Below, in pieces: positions 18,526-27,707 of a stretch of DNA of 64,000 nucleotides. Below the pieces are notes generated by a model. The model had not been told where the DNA came from. It searched no databases and was given only the letters and a program-made list of their open reading frames with translations. This stretch comes from Aeromicrobium sp. Root495 (GTDB taxonomy: Bacteria; Actinomycetota; Actinomycetes; Propionibacteriales; Nocardioidaceae). The position numbers and the translations under genes were made by a program. Numbering within the stretch: the first letter of the stretch is position 1; every line of letters starts with the position of its first letter. The stretch lies in NCBI RefSeq assembly GCF_001426755.1, contig NZ_LMFJ01000001.1, positions 1,774,467-1,838,466 of the forward strand, given 5' to 3'.

Positions 18526-18613
18526 GAGAGCCTCCTGGGGTGTGAGAGGGGGTGAGGGACCGAGCCGACTCCCCCGGGTTCAGGGTGCCACGGCCCGGGG
18601 AGCACGGCACGGG

Positions 18614-18649
18614 ACGCGGGGGCAGCCCTGGTGAGGGCGGCCCCCGCGT
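18614..18649. terminator. Hairpin between binding protein and permease
   Basis: ACGCGGGGGC (18614-18623) pairs perfectly with GCCCCCGCGT (18640-18649) around a 16-nt loop. Lying just after the binding-protein stop inside the operon, it probably lowers read-through or protects the upstream message, giving more binding protein than permease. There is no T-tract. Confidence 0.65.
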
Positions 18650-18664
18650 CGTCGTGCGGTCGGG

Positions 18665-20293
18665 CTACTTCGACAGGGCGTAGTAGTCCGGCTTCTGCTG
18701 CCAGTTGAAGACGAAGCCCTTGAGGTCCGTCGACGTGACCGCGGTGGCGTTCTGGTACCACAGCGGGATGGCCGGCAGATCCTTGAGCAGGATCGTCTGC
18801 GCCTCGCCGATGAGCTTGTAGCGCTCGTCGCCGGTGGCGGCCGAGGCCTCGCTGATCAGCTTGTCGAACGTCTTGTTGCTGTAGTCACCGTCGTTCGAGC
18901 CCGCGCCGGTGGCGTAGATCGGGCCGAGGTAGTTCAGCATCGACGGGTAGTCGGCCTGCCAGCCGGTACGGAACGCCGTCTTGATGCTGCGGTCGGTGAC
19001 GACCGTGCGCAGCTCGTCGAAGGTCGGGTAGACCTTGGCCTCGGCATTGATCCCCAGGGTCTTCTTGATCTGGTTCGCCATGGCCTCCGAGAACTCCTTG
19101 TTGCCGGCGCCGTCGTTGTTGAAGGCGATCGTGAACGTGCCTTCCCACTTGCTGATCTTGTCGGCGGCGGCCCACTTGGCCTTGGCGTCGGACGCGTTGA
19201 AGTCGAGGACCTCGTTGCCCTCGACCTTGTCGGTCCAGCCGTCGAGGACGGGCGACGTGAAGTCCTTGGCGGGCGTGCGCGCACCGTTGAACACCTTGTC
19301 GGTGATCTGCTCACGGTTGGTGGCCTCGGAGATGGCCGCGCGACGCAGCTGTCCCTCCTCGCCCTTGAAGTGGGCCAGGCGCTCCGGGATGGTGATCGAG
19401 GAGAAGCTCGAGCCCGGCTCGTTGTACGCCTTGATCTGGTTGTCGGACTCGAACGTCGTGAGGGCGCTCGGCGGGACCTGGTCGAGGACGTCGAGGTTGC
19501 CGCCCTGCACGTCGCTGTAGGCGGCGTCGGTGGAGTTGTAGAACTTGAACGTCAGGCCCTCGTTCTTGGCCTTGCGGTTCCCGTTGTAGTCACCGTTGGG
19601 GACCATGGAGATCTGCTTGTTCTTCTCCCAGCCCTTGGCCGTGAGCTTGTACGGGCCGTTGCCGATGGGCTTGTCGCCGTACTCCTTGGTGATCTTGCCG
19701 TCCGAGCCGTAGGCCTTGGCCGGGACCGGGAAGTAGGCCGAGTAGCCGAGACGCAGCGGGAAGTCCGACTCCGCCGACTTCAGCGAGATCGTGAAGGTGG
19801 AGTCGTCGACCACCTTGAGGCCGGAGACCGTGTCAGCGCCCTTGACCGTGTTGCCGACGTCGTCGGTGCCCTTGATCGGGTAGAAGAAGTAGTTGTTGAG
19901 CTGCTTGTTGGCCGGGTTGGCGCCGTAGTTCCAGGCCTTCACGAAGGACTCAGCCGTGACGGGCTCGCCGTCGGTGAACTTCCAGCCGCTCTTGACCTTG
20001 ACGGTCCAGACGGTGCTGTCCTTGTTGGGCTCGATGGACTCCGCGACCTCGTTCTCGACGGAGCCGTCGGTCTTGTACGACACGAGTCCGGCGAACAGGT
20101 TGTTGAGCGGGTCGCCGCCGCCGACCTCGTTGGTGGCGGTGGGGATGAGGGGGTTCTGGGGGTTCGTGCCGTAGACGGTGATGACATTGCTGTCAGAGCC
20201 GCTGTCGTCACCGCCGCCGCAGGCCGCCAGGATCAGGCTGGCAGCAGCGGCAAGGCCCACTCCCGCAAGGCGTGTACGCCGAGAGAGTCGCAT
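18665..20293 (-). CDS. Peptide-binding lipoprotein (SBP family 5)
   Basis: The 542-residue extracytoplasmic lipoprotein has a short positive N-terminus, a hydrophobic segment and the lipobox LAAC with Cys25. It continues as a Bac_extracellular solute-binding family 5 protein (NPLIPTATNEVGGGDPLNNL; SGWKFTDGEPVTAESFVKAW). It captures peptides or similar solutes for the ABC transporter downstream. A clear AGGAGG ribosome site precedes the ATG by 6 bases. Confidence 0.93.
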   Translation of the reverse strand: MRLSRRTRLAGVGLAAAASLILAACGGGDDSGSDSNVITVYGTNPQNPLIPTATNEVGGGDPLNNLFAGLVSYKTDGSVENEVAESIEPNKDSTVWTVKVKSGWKFTDGEPVTAESFVKAWNYGANPANKQLNNYFFYPIKGTDDVGNTVKGADTVSGLKVVDDSTFTISLKSAESDFPLRLGYSAYFPVPAKAYGSDGKITKEYGDKPIGNGPYKLTAKGWEKNKQISMVPNGDYNGNRKAKNEGLTFKFYNSTDAAYSDVQGGNLDVLDQVPPSALTTFESDNQIKAYNEPGSSFSSITIPERLAHFKGEEGQLRRAAISEATNREQITDKVFNGARTPAKDFTSPVLDGWTDKVEGNEVLDFNASDAKAKWAAADKISKWEGTFTIAFNNDGAGNKEFSEAMANQIKKTLGINAEAKVYPTFDELRTVVTDRSIKTAFRTGWQADYPSMLNYLGPIYATGAGSNDGDYSNKTFDKLISEASAATGDERYKLIGEAQTILLKDLPAIPLWYQNATAVTSTDLKGFVFNWQQKPDYYALSK

Positions 20294-20315
20294 CAGGTTC
20301 CTCCTGTGAATGAGT

Positions 20316-20325
20316 GCACGCGTGC
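20316..20325. promoter_or_regulatory. Palindrome in the binding-protein leader
   Basis: GCACGCGTGC is a perfect 10-bp palindrome within an alternating GTGCGCGTGC stretch, 23 bases upstream of the binding-protein start. It may be an operator; no known regulator is identified. Confidence 0.35.
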
Positions 20326-20426
20326 GCGTGCGCTCGTCATGGATATCACCGGGTAGTCACAAGGGACTAGACCGAACGGGTGATGTCACCGAATTGGAAC
20401 CAAACCTGAACAGCACGTGGACACAG

Positions 20427-20478
20427 CACGAGGCCCCCGCGTCCGACCGGTGAAACCGGCGGTCGCGGGGGCCTCGTG
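20427..20478 (-). terminator. Terminator of etfBA
   Basis: Fifteen-base perfect arms (20427-20441, 20464-20478; CACGAGGCCCCCGCG and its complement) enclose a loop with an inner CCGGT-ACCGG stem. It begins 15 bases after the etfA stop. There is no T-tract, as is common in actinobacteria. Confidence 0.75.
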
Positions 20479-20492
20479 AGGGACCCGGAGGA

Positions 20493-21440
20493 TCAGCCCT
20501 TGCGCTGCGTGATGGCCTCGGTGGCCTGCGGCAGGACCGTCTTGAGGTCGCCCACGACACCGAAGTCGACGAGCTCGAAGATCGGGGCCTCGTCGTCCTT
20601 GTTGACCGCCACGATCGTCTTGGACGTCTGCATGCCGGCGCGGTGCTGGATGGCGCCGGAGATGCCGTTGGCCACGTACAGCTGCGGCGAGACCGTCTTG
20701 CCGGTCTGGCCCACCTGGAACGTGTGCGGCTTCCAGCCGGAGTCGACGGCGGCGCGCGAGGCGCCCACGGCGGCACCGAGGCTGTCGGCGAACGCCTCGA
20801 CCTCGGAGAAGTCGCCGCCGGTGCCACGGCCACCGGAGACCACGATGGCGGCCTCGGTGAGCTCGGGGCGACCGGTGCTCTGACGCGCCTCGGACGAGAC
20901 GATCTTGACCGTCTTGGCCGAGTCGGGGACGTCGAACGAGACGGCCTCGACGGTGCCGGCGCCGGACGCGGCCTCCGGGGTGACGGAGTTGGGCTTGACC
21001 GTGATGATCGGCGCACCCTTGCTCACCTGGGACTGCACGGTGAAGTTGCCGGCGAAGACGGACTGCGTGGTGGTGATGGTGCCACCGTCGACGCTGACGT
21101 CGACGGCGTCGCCGATCCAGCCGGAGTCGGTCTTCAGCGCCACGCGGGCGCTGATCTCCTTGCCCTCGGTCGAGGCCGGGGCCAGGACCGCTGCGGGCGA
21201 CTTCTCCGCGACGAGGGCCGCGAGGGCCTCCGCCTTGGGAGCCACGAGGAAGTCGCCGTAGGCGGCGTCGTCGTAGGTGTAGATCTTCTCGGCGCCGTAC
21301 TCGGCGAGGACCGACGCGTCGGCCTCTCCGAAGACGACGGCCGAGGGCTCGCCGATGCTGCGCGCGATGGTGAGGAGCTCCAGCGAGGGCTTGGTGACCT
21401 TGCCCTGGGGAGCCTCGATCAGGACGAGAACTTCAGTCAT
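20493..21440 (-). CDS. etfA: Electron transfer flavoprotein alpha subunit
   Basis: EtfA binds FAD and, with EtfB, carries electrons from acyl-CoA dehydrogenases to the respiratory chain. The 315-residue product has an N-terminal EtfAB fold and the C-terminal FAD domain signature (IVVSGGRGTGG, LYVANGISGAIQHRAGM, VAVNKDDEAPIFELVDFG). It follows etfB after 15 bases. Length is typical. Confidence 0.96.
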   Translation of the reverse strand: MTEVLVLIEAPQGKVTKPSLELLTIARSIGEPSAVVFGEADASVLAEYGAEKIYTYDDAAYGDFLVAPKAEALAALVAEKSPAAVLAPASTEGKEISARVALKTDSGWIGDAVDVSVDGGTITTTQSVFAGNFTVQSQVSKGAPIITVKPNSVTPEAASGAGTVEAVSFDVPDSAKTVKIVSSEARQSTGRPELTEAAIVVSGGRGTGGDFSEVEAFADSLGAAVGASRAAVDSGWKPHTFQVGQTGKTVSPQLYVANGISGAIQHRAGMQTSKTIVAVNKDDEAPIFELVDFGVVGDLKTVLPQATEAITQRKG

Positions 21441-21455
21441 GTCTGTATCTCCTGC

Positions 21456-22238
21456 TCAGACGAACTTCTTGGAGGCGAGGAACTCGACGAGCTTGCTGCC
21501 GCCGTCGCCCTCGTCGGTGACGATCTCGCCCGCGGTGCGCGGCGGGCGCTCGGTGAAGGACTCGACCTTCGTCCAGGCGGCGTCGAGGCCGACGTCGGAG
21601 GCGTCCACGCCGAGGTCGGACAGGGTCCACTCCTCGACGGGCTTCTTCTTGGCGGCCATGATGCCCTTGAACGACGGGTAGCGAGCCTCGCCGGTCTGGT
21701 CGGTGACCGAGACGACGAGCTTGCCCGTGGCCTCGATCTGCTGCGTGGCGGCGTCGCCGTCGCGACGGATCTTGACGGTGTCGCCGTCGACGCTGACCTC
21801 GGACGCGAACGTCACGGCCGGCAGGCCGAGGCGCTCGGCGACGAGCGTGGGAACGACGCCCAGGCCACCATCGGTGGAGGCCATGCCGAAGAACACGAGG
21901 TCGTAGTCGAGCTTCTCGATGGCCTTGGCCAGCACGAGCGACGTCGCGAAGGCGTCGGACCCGTGGATGGCGTCGTCCTCGACGTGGACGCCCTTGTCGG
22001 CGCCCATCTGGAGCGCCTTGCGGACGGCGTCGGCAGCGTCGGCGGGGCCGACCGTGACGACGGTGACCTCACCCTCGCCTGCCTCGACGACCTGAAGTGC
22101 CTGCTCGACGGCGTACTCGTCGAGCTCGGACAGCAGGCCGTCGACGTTCTCACGGTCGACGGTGTTGTCGGAAGAGTTGAAGGTGCGGTCGGCCGTAGCA
22201 TCCGGCACGTACTTCACCGCGACGACGATGTTGGTCAC
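21456..22238 (-). CDS. etfB: Electron transfer flavoprotein beta subunit
   Basis: EtfB is the AMP-binding partner of EtfA. The 260-residue product opens with NIVVAVKYVPD and carries GPADAADAVRKALQMGADK and the recognition-loop region near residue 195, all family-typical. GTG at 22238 is chosen because an AGGAGGG site lies 5 bases upstream and because the ATG at 22364 would add 42 residues without homology. The leader upstream holds a GTTAC-N6-GTAAC repeat shared with the ccr promoter. Confidence 0.95.
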   Translation of the reverse strand: MTNIVVAVKYVPDATADRTFNSSDNTVDRENVDGLLSELDEYAVEQALQVVEAGEGEVTVVTVGPADAADAVRKALQMGADKGVHVEDDAIHGSDAFATSLVLAKAIEKLDYDLVFFGMASTDGGLGVVPTLVAERLGLPAVTFASEVSVDGDTVKIRRDGDAATQQIEATGKLVVSVTDQTGEARYPSFKGIMAAKKKPVEEWTLSDLGVDASDVGLDAAWTKVESFTERPPRTAGEIVTDEGDGGSKLVEFLASKKFV

Positions 22239-22355
22239 GAAGACCCTCCTTGGTCGTGGCGCGGCCGGGGTGGCCGCGGCAGTCGGAAGACTGTGCAAGG
22301 GACACTGTGCCACCGTCCTGCCTGAGACGGTGAGGCGACCCTTGGTCACTTGCAT

Positions 22356-22371
22356 GTTACCCATGCGTAAC
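22356..22371 (-). promoter_or_regulatory. Inverted repeat overlapping a -10 box, etfB promoter
   Basis: On the minus strand the site reads GTTACGCATGGGTAAC followed by AT, so TAACAT can serve as the -10 box. The same architecture occurs at the ccr promoter (39040-39055), and a relative lies at the ecm promoter. Confidence 0.5.
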
Positions 22372-22436
22372 GAGCGGGGCGACCGCTGGCGGCATGGGCT
22401 GGGTCACAGTGGCCCTTCCGACGGGTCTCCCGGAGA

Positions 22437-22452
22437 TCGAACACGTGTTCTA
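22437..22452 (+). promoter_or_regulatory. Probable LexA box of the small gene at 22463
   Basis: TCGAACACGTGTTCTA differs from the actinobacterial LexA consensus at one position (T for G, second last base). It ends 10 bases before the ATG, the same spacing as the imuA' box. TATCCT at 22451-22456 would be a leaderless -10 box overlapped by the operator. Confidence 0.7.
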
Positions 22453-22462
22453 TCCTGCTCCC

Positions 22463-22708
22463 ATGGCCGATCGCGCACGGAGGGAGCCCGAGCACTCCCC
22501 CGCTCGCCGCGTCCGCCACGTGTGGATCCGGCCCTCGGCCACGTACGGCGACCTCACGCCCTGGCCCGGGGTCATCGTGCAGTGGAAGCACAACGGCGCC
22601 GAGTGGGCCGCGCTCGTGGCCACCGTGGCCTTCGACGGGACGCTCACCGTGCAGTGGGTGGAGTCCGCTCGCATCCGACCGGCCACCTCGAGCACCGACG
22701 GCACGTGA
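22463..22708 (+). CDS. Small LexA-box protein, function unknown
   Basis: The 81-residue protein has no family that I recognise. It has a basic N-terminus, then a compact beta-rich stretch with many aromatic and charged residues (WIRPSATYGDLTPWPGV, VQWKHNGAEWAALVATV) ending in VQWVESARIRP, which looks like an SH3-like or small barrel fold. No membrane segment or signal peptide is visible. The ATG is chosen because it lies 6 bases after a TATCCT box and 10 after the LexA-like box; the longer reading from 22394 would run through the operator. A DNA-damage role is inferred from regulation only. Confidence 0.72.
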   Translation: MADRARREPEHSPARRVRHVWIRPSATYGDLTPWPGVIVQWKHNGAEWAALVATVAFDGTLTVQWVESARIRPATSSTDGT

Positions 22709-22756
22709 CCCGTCCCCAGGACGGTGCCACGTGCCGCGTGCTGTCTGTCGAGGTGC

Positions 22757-23776
22757 TCAGTCCTGGCGCTTCGGCAGGTTCTGCGCCACGAGGCCGACGA
22801 CGAGATAGACGATGGAGCCCAGGCTGTAGGCCAGGAAGAGCTCCTTGGTCTCGGCGTTCTCGCCGCTGAACGACACCAGGCCGCGCGCAGGCGAGACGAG
22901 GACGTCGCACACGGGCGAGACGAGGTCGAAGACGGCGTCGCCGCTCTCCAGCCCCAGAGCCACCGTCATGGCGCCCACGGCGAGCAGCACGGCGCACACG
23001 TAGCCGACGATCCCCACGACCGAGACGATGATGCCCCAGACGCGGCCCGAGCGCTTCTCGTCCTCGGCCCGCGGCGCGCGAGGCTCGGGGACGTCCCACG
23101 CGGTGGCGGCGGACCGGCGCTCCCGGTCGGTGCTGCCGGGCCCCTCGGCCTCGGCGGAGCCGACCGCCGGGAGGGCGGCCGTGCGGTCGCTCTTCTCGGA
23201 CTTCTCGGCGGTCTCGTGCTTGTCGTTCTTGGCGCTCTTCTCCGCCTCGCGGGCCGCTCGCTCCTCCTCACGACGACGGCGCTTGGCCAGCTGGGCCGCA
23301 GCGCGATCGCTGAGCGAGGCCGACACGGCGTCGCGCGGGCGAGCAGGAACGTCCTCGGCCGCTGCCGACCCCTCGGTGTCGGTCTCCGCCTCGGTCTCGA
23401 CCTCGGCCTCGGTCTCGACCTCGGCCTTGGTCTCGGTCTCGGCGTCGTCGCGGTCGAGGGCGTCGGAGGCCACCCGGATGGGGTCCACGAGGCGCGAGAC
23501 GGCCTCGGGACGGGCGGACTCCACCGCCAGGGCCACGGCGGTGTCCTGGTCGATGACCGGCGGCTGATCGGCGTCCTGGTCCGGAGCGACGCCGACCGGG
23601 GTCGCCTGCGCCTCCTCCACGACGGGCGTCTCCTCGACGACCTCGTCCTGGACGAGCTCTGCGTCCTCGGGCTCGACGGCGTCCTGCTCGGGCTCGACGA
23701 CCGGACGTCCGGCCGCAGCCTTCTCCCGCTCGATGCGCGCCTCGATGGAGTGACGCTCACGCCGGGCCTTGGCCAC
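22757..23776 (-). CDS. Charged coiled-coil protein with two C-terminal membrane helices
   Basis: From the GTG at 23776 this reads 339 residues: a basic coiled-coil start (ARRERHSIEARIEREK), an acidic linker rich in Glu/Val/Thr, an Arg/Lys/Glu helix (AKRRRREEERAAREAEK), then two membrane segments (GIIVSVVGIVGYVCAVLL and AYSLGSIVYLVVGLV). No known family is recognised. Coding-quality sequence in the same frame continues upstream for about 104 codons to at least 24088 without any ATG, GTG or TTG, so the true N-terminus is unresolved. The gene lies just downstream of the large coiled-coil gene on the same strand. Confidence 0.7.
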   Translation of the reverse strand: MAKARRERHSIEARIEREKAAAGRPVVEPEQDAVEPEDAELVQDEVVEETPVVEEAQATPVGVAPDQDADQPPVIDQDTAVALAVESARPEAVSRLVDPIRVASDALDRDDAETETKAEVETEAEVETEAETDTEGSAAAEDVPARPRDAVSASLSDRAAAQLAKRRRREEERAAREAEKSAKNDKHETAEKSEKSDRTAALPAVGSAEAEGPGSTDRERRSAATAWDVPEPRAPRAEDEKRSGRVWGIIVSVVGIVGYVCAVLLAVGAMTVALGLESGDAVFDLVSPVCDVLVSPARGLVSFSGENAETKELFLAYSLGSIVYLVVGLVAQNLPKRQD

Positions 23777-24110
23777 GGCACGCGCCTCGTTCTTCTCGCG
23801 ACGACGAGCCTGCTTGGCCTCGGCCTTGGCCTGCTTGGCCTCGCGTCGGGCGGCAGCACGGTCCTCGCGGGACGCGCGACGCTCCTCGGCAGGGTCGGAC
23901 CCGGACCCGACGTCACCCGTCTCGGCGAGCGAGGCAGCCGTGACGGCACCGGCGACCGGGTCGTCGTAGGACGCCGACGTCCAGGACTGGGTGGTCTCGG
24001 ACGAGGTGGGACCGGGCTCGGCGTTCGAGCCACGGGTGGGACGGACCGGCAGGTCTGCGGCGATGTCTCCCGCCGTCAGGACCTCACTTGCGCCGGATGA
24101 TGCTTTTTTT
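23777..24110 (-). other. Start-less coding extension with an upstream A7/T7 tract
   Basis: In frame with the gene at 22757-23776 this stretch reads [17 protein letters not shown] and on through an Arg/Ala/Lys helix, with high GC3 throughout, yet has no standard start codon. It overlaps the stop of the upstream gene (TGA, 24086-24084). A run of seven A on the minus strand (24110-24104) lies just before. A +1 shift there, or one fewer A, would fuse the two genes in frame. Alternatives are a non-standard start, a decayed start codon or a sequencing indel. Confidence 0.55.
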
Positions 24111-26660
24111 GGCCGAACCGGCGAGATCCCCTGACTCGTCGTTCACCTCCGGGGAACCCTCAGCCGGCTTCTCGTCGACGAACTCGTCGACACTCGGCTG
24201 CGACGACACCGCGAGCGGTGTGTCCTTGGCGGACTGGTTGGCCATGACGATGTGGGCCTGAGCGACCCGTTCGGCCTCGGCCTCGGCCGCTGCCACCCAC
24301 TCCATGGCGGTGCGCTCGGCCTCGACCAGCTTCTCCTCGGCGGCGACGCGAGCCGCGGCGACCGCCTGGCTCAGGCGCTCGTGCGCCTCGAGCTTGGAGG
24401 CCTGGGTGAGACGCTCGGCCTCGCGCTGGGCCTCGGCGATGCGCTGCTGCGCGTCGGCCTCGGCCCGCTCGGCCACGGCCTTGGCCTCGGCCTCGGCCTT
24501 GGCGATGCGCTCGGCGGCATCCTTCTCGGCCTGGGCCAGACGCTCCTCGGCGGCGCGACGGGCGGCGTCGGCCTCCTCGGCCTGCTTGCGCGCGGCCTCC
24601 TCACGGGCGGCTGCGGCTGCACGAGCCGCATCAGCGGCCTCGGAGGCCACCCGCTCGGCCTCGGCCTGGGCGTTGCGGACGCGCTCCTCGGCCTCCCGGG
24701 CGGCGTCGGCCAGCTTGGCCTTGGCCTCGGCACGCTCGGCCTCGGCCTCGCGTGCCACACGAGCAGCCTCCTCGGTGACGCGGGCGGCGTCGGCCTTGGC
24801 CTCGTCGCGCTCGCGTGCCAGCTGGGCGGCGGCGTCCTCGTGACGCGCTGCGGCCTCGGACGCGAGGCGCTCGGCCTCGGTGCGGGCCGCCGTGAGCTGA
24901 GCCTCGGCGGCGCGCTCGGCATCCGACAGCTTGACGGCGATCGCGACGCGCTCGGCGGCGACCTCCTGGGCGTACTTCTCGGCCTCGGACTTGGCTGCCT
25001 GGACGTGCTGCTCGGAGGTGGACTTGGCGTCGGCGACGATGCGCTCGGCCTCGGCCTGGACCTCGCGGAGCTTGGCATCGGCCTCGGCACGCTCCTGGGC
25101 GAGCTGTGCCTCGGCGGCAGCGCGCTCCTGCTGGGCCTTGTCCGCGAGGGACTCGGCCAGCGAACGTGCCTCGGCGATCTGGCGCTGCGCGTCCGCCTCG
25201 GCGGCCTCGAGCCGGCGCTGGGCCGCCTCTGACGCTGCCCGCTCGGCCTCGACGAGCTTCTCGGCCGCGGTGCGCTTGGCCTGCTCCTCGGCGGCCTCGA
25301 GACGACGCTCGGCCTCCATCTTGGCCTCGTCGAGACGACGCTGCGCCTCGCGCTCGGCATCTTCCCTGGCCTGGGCGACGCGGTCGTCGGCCTCGCGCTG
25401 GAGCTGGGCGATCTTCTCCGCAGCGGCAGCACGCTCGCGCTCGATCTCGGCGGCGACGCGCTCGGCCTCCTGGCGGGCCGCGTTGACGCGGTCCTCCGCT
25501 GCCTTCTCGGCAGCGGCCAGCTTGGCCTGCAGCGCCACGCGCTGGGAGTTCTCGTCGGCCTCGATGCGCGCGACGGCCTCGGCGCGCTCACGAGCGGCCT
25601 CCTCCATGAGTCGCGCTGCCTCGGCGCGCGCCGCGGCGACGCGCTGCTGGGCGGCGGAGCTGGCCGCGGCCAGCTTCTGGGCGAAGCTCTCGCCCGCGGC
25701 CGGGGCCGGGGTGGGCTCGGCGGCAGGCGTGGGCTCGGCGTAGGACGCGAAGGCGGGGTCGGGCGCGGCCTCGGCCACCGGGGCCGGCTCCGGCTCGGGG
25801 GTCGGCTCGGGCTCGGGCGCGACCTCGGCCACCGGGGCCGGCTCGGGCTCCGGCTCCGGCTCGGGCTCGGGCTCCGGCTCAGGCTCCGGCTCGGGCTCGG
25901 GCTCAGGCTCGGGCTCGGGCGCGACCTCGGCCACGGGGGCCGGCTCAGGCGCGACCTCGGCCACGGGGGCCGGCTCGGGCTCGGCCGACTCGGGCACGGA
26001 GTCGGTGAGCGCGGCCTCGATGTCGGCGTCGCGCGACGGCTCGTCGGCGGCGAAGTCGGCTGCGGACTGTCCGGCGAACTTCTGCGACAGCACGCTCGCC
26101 CAACGCGACGGCGGCTCCTCCGGGACGCTCTCCTGCGCGGGAGCCGCGGGGGGCTCCTCGTTCACGATGGTCTCGACGACGGGCTCCTCGACGACGACCG
26201 GCTCCTCGGCCTGGGCGACCTCGGGGGCGGGCTCCGCCTGCGGCTCCTCGGCCGGGGCCTGCTCGGGCGCGGGCGCCTCGGCCACCGGCTCCTCGATCCG
26301 CGGGATCTCGGCGGTGGGCTCGGGCGTGTCGGAGGACCCCTGGGGGCTCACGACGGGCTGGGGCTCGGGTGCGGCGGCCGTCTCGGGCGTGGGGTCGGCA
26401 TCCTTGGCGCGCTCGGGAGCAGAACCGGAGTCGTTGCCCTGACGGCGACGAGCCAGGGCCCGAGCCGCTGAACGCTCCTCACGACGGCGGTCCGAAGCCG
26501 CCTGGCGTGCGGCGCGCGACGCTGCGCGGCGGCCGCGGCGGTCGTCGCTGCCGGCCTCCTCGGGAGTGTCTGACTCCTCCTGCGCGAGCGTCTCGGCGGC
26601 GACCTGCAACGGGTCGACTCGACGTCGCTCCGCAGGCTTGTTCGATCCTGAGTCGGTCAT
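24084..26660 (-). CDS. Large Ala/Glu coiled-coil protein with Glu-Pro repeats
   Basis: The 858-residue protein has an Arg-rich N-terminus (about residues 1-90), an acidic Pro/Glu/Ala region with a long Glu-Pro run and repeated [10 protein letters not shown] modules (about 225-310), then some 500 residues of continuous Ala/Glu/Arg coiled coil with a heptad-like pattern, and a basic tail ending KKSIIRRK. There is no signal peptide or membrane helix. Long coiled coils of this type organise polar growth or cytoskeletal scaffolds in actinobacteria (Scy, FilP and DivIVA-like), but no family-specific motif is seen. It ends at the A7 tract that leads into the next gene's frame. Confidence 0.85.
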   Translation of the reverse strand: MTDSGSNKPAERRRVDPLQVAAETLAQEESDTPEEAGSDDRRGRRAASRAARQAASDRRREERSAARALARRRQGNDSGSAPERAKDADPTPETAAAPEPQPVVSPQGSSDTPEPTAEIPRIEEPVAEAPAPEQAPAEEPQAEPAPEVAQAEEPVVVEEPVVETIVNEEPPAAPAQESVPEEPPSRWASVLSQKFAGQSAADFAADEPSRDADIEAALTDSVPESAEPEPAPVAEVAPEPAPVAEVAPEPEPEPEPEPEPEPEPEPEPEPEPEPAPVAEVAPEPEPTPEPEPAPVAEAAPDPAFASYAEPTPAAEPTPAPAAGESFAQKLAAASSAAQQRVAAARAEAARLMEEAARERAEAVARIEADENSQRVALQAKLAAAEKAAEDRVNAARQEAERVAAEIERERAAAAEKIAQLQREADDRVAQAREDAEREAQRRLDEAKMEAERRLEAAEEQAKRTAAEKLVEAERAASEAAQRRLEAAEADAQRQIAEARSLAESLADKAQQERAAAEAQLAQERAEADAKLREVQAEAERIVADAKSTSEQHVQAAKSEAEKYAQEVAAERVAIAVKLSDAERAAEAQLTAARTEAERLASEAAARHEDAAAQLARERDEAKADAARVTEEAARVAREAEAERAEAKAKLADAAREAEERVRNAQAEAERVASEAADAARAAAAAREEAARKQAEEADAARRAAEERLAQAEKDAAERIAKAEAEAKAVAERAEADAQQRIAEAQREAERLTQASKLEAHERLSQAVAAARVAAEEKLVEAERTAMEWVAAAEAEAERVAQAHIVMANQSAKDTPLAVSSQPSVDEFVDEKPAEGSPEVNDESGDLAGSAKKSIIRRK
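25782..25985. repeat. Glu-Pro-coding microsatellite and 30-bp tandem repeats
   Basis: Six-base units alternating GGCTCG and GGCTCC encode the Glu-Pro run. Two exact 30-bp copies follow at 25921-25950 and 25951-25980, with a third, slightly diverged copy near 25818. All lie in the reading frame of the coiled-coil gene, so length changes by slippage would keep the frame. Confidence 0.75.
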
Positions 26661-26721
26661 GACTCCCTTTCTCCGACACCGATGGGCGTCCAACGTCGTG
26701 CCCAGTATGCCCCATGCGTCC

Positions 26722-26734
26722 CCTGTGTCACAGG
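26722..26734. promoter_or_regulatory. Palindrome upstream of the coiled-coil gene
   Basis: CCTGTGTCACAGG is a perfect palindrome around a central T. It lies 62-74 bases upstream of the coiled-coil start and just before CATACT, a possible -10 box on the minus strand. It may be an operator, but no regulator is assigned. Confidence 0.4.
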
Positions 26735-26770
26735 ACGTAGGGCTTGGTCCAAGCTCTCTTCGCGGCGGCG

Positions 26771-27550
26771 TCAGCGACCCGTGAAGGTCGCCTTGCCCGG
26801 CCCGTTCTCGACGAACGATGCCATACCTGCGGACTGGTCGTCTGTGGCGAACAGCCCGGTGAACTCGGTGCGCTCGATCTCGAGGCCCGTCTGGAGGTCC
26901 ACCTCGAGGCCCTTGTCGACCGCTCCCTTGGCCGCGCGGAGCGCCAGAGCAGGACCGCCCACGAACTGGCGCGCCCACTCCACGGCCTTGGCGTAGACCT
27001 CGTCGGCGGGGTGCACCTGGTCGACGAGACCGATGCGCAGCGCCTCCTGGGCGTCCACGAAACGGCCGGTGTAGATGAGGTCCTTGGCGGTCACCGGACC
27101 CACGAGCCGGGCGAGACGCTGCGTGCCGCCCGCCCCGGGGATGATGCCGAGCAGGATCTCGGGCTGGCCGAGCCTGGCGTTGTCGGCGGCGAAGCGGAGA
27201 TCCGTGCTGAGGGCGAGCTCACAGCCGCCGCCCAGCGCGAAGCCGGTGATGGCAGAGACGGTGGGCTTGCCGATGGCGGCGACGGCGCGCGTGAACTCCT
27301 GGAGCAGGTGGGCGTGGCGCACCATCTGCTGGTAGCTCATGTCGGCCATCTCCTTGACGTCGGCGCCGGCCGCGAAGACCCTCTCGCCACCGTGCACGAC
27401 CACGGCAGCGACGTCGTCGTCCGCGTCGGCCTGACGAGCGACCTCGAGGATCTCCTGCTGCATCTGGGCGTCGAGGGCGTTCATCTTGGGACGGTCGAGC
27501 CGGATGGTGCCGACCCCGTCCTCGATCTCGAGTCGTACGAGCTCTCCCAC
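26771..27550 (-). CDS. Enoyl-CoA hydratase/isomerase
   Basis: The 259-residue crotonase-fold protein has the oxyanion-hole segment ([12 protein letters not shown]), the GGGCELAL turn and the active-site region with glutamate in [19 protein letters not shown]. It resembles short-chain enoyl-CoA hydratases of fatty-acid oxidation. It could hydrate crotonyl-CoA between the thiolase, dehydrogenase and ccr steps encoded later in the window, but substrate range is not readable from sequence. GTG at 27550 is preferred because homology begins there and GAGAGG lies upstream; the 36 extra N-terminal residues look non-coding. Confidence 0.9.
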   Translation of the reverse strand: MGELVRLEIEDGVGTIRLDRPKMNALDAQMQQEILEVARQADADDDVAAVVVHGGERVFAAGADVKEMADMSYQQMVRHAHLLQEFTRAVAAIGKPTVSAITGFALGGGCELALSTDLRFAADNARLGQPEILLGIIPGAGGTQRLARLVGPVTAKDLIYTGRFVDAQEALRIGLVDQVHPADEVYAKAVEWARQFVGGPALALRAAKGAVDKGLEVDLQTGLEIERTEFTGLFATDDQSAGMASFVENGPGKATFTGR

Positions 27551-27695
27551 GGCAGTCCTCTCCTCGGCGACTCGCGAGCCGCGGCCTCGCCGACGGCCTG
27601 CCGCCGGACGCGCCCGAGCATAGTGGGCGGCGTCCGTCCGCTCCCCGATCCCCGCCACGGCCGTCCGGCTGTCCCAGGAACGTGCTTCTGACTAC

Positions 27696-27701
27696 TAGGG
27701 T
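27696..27701 (+). promoter_or_regulatory. Leaderless -10 box of the GlgE-like gene
   Basis: TAGGGT is followed by six bases and the ATG at 27708. There is no Shine-Dalgarno sequence, so transcription probably begins at the start codon. Confidence 0.5.
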
Positions 27702-27707
27702 GCTCGC

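Noticed and set aside
25782-25985. CRISPR-like repeat array
   Set aside because: The repeats are contiguous Glu-Pro codons in frame within a gene, without unique spacers or leader. The same holds for 33338-33510, and the 41-bp array at 39-155 also lacks spacers.
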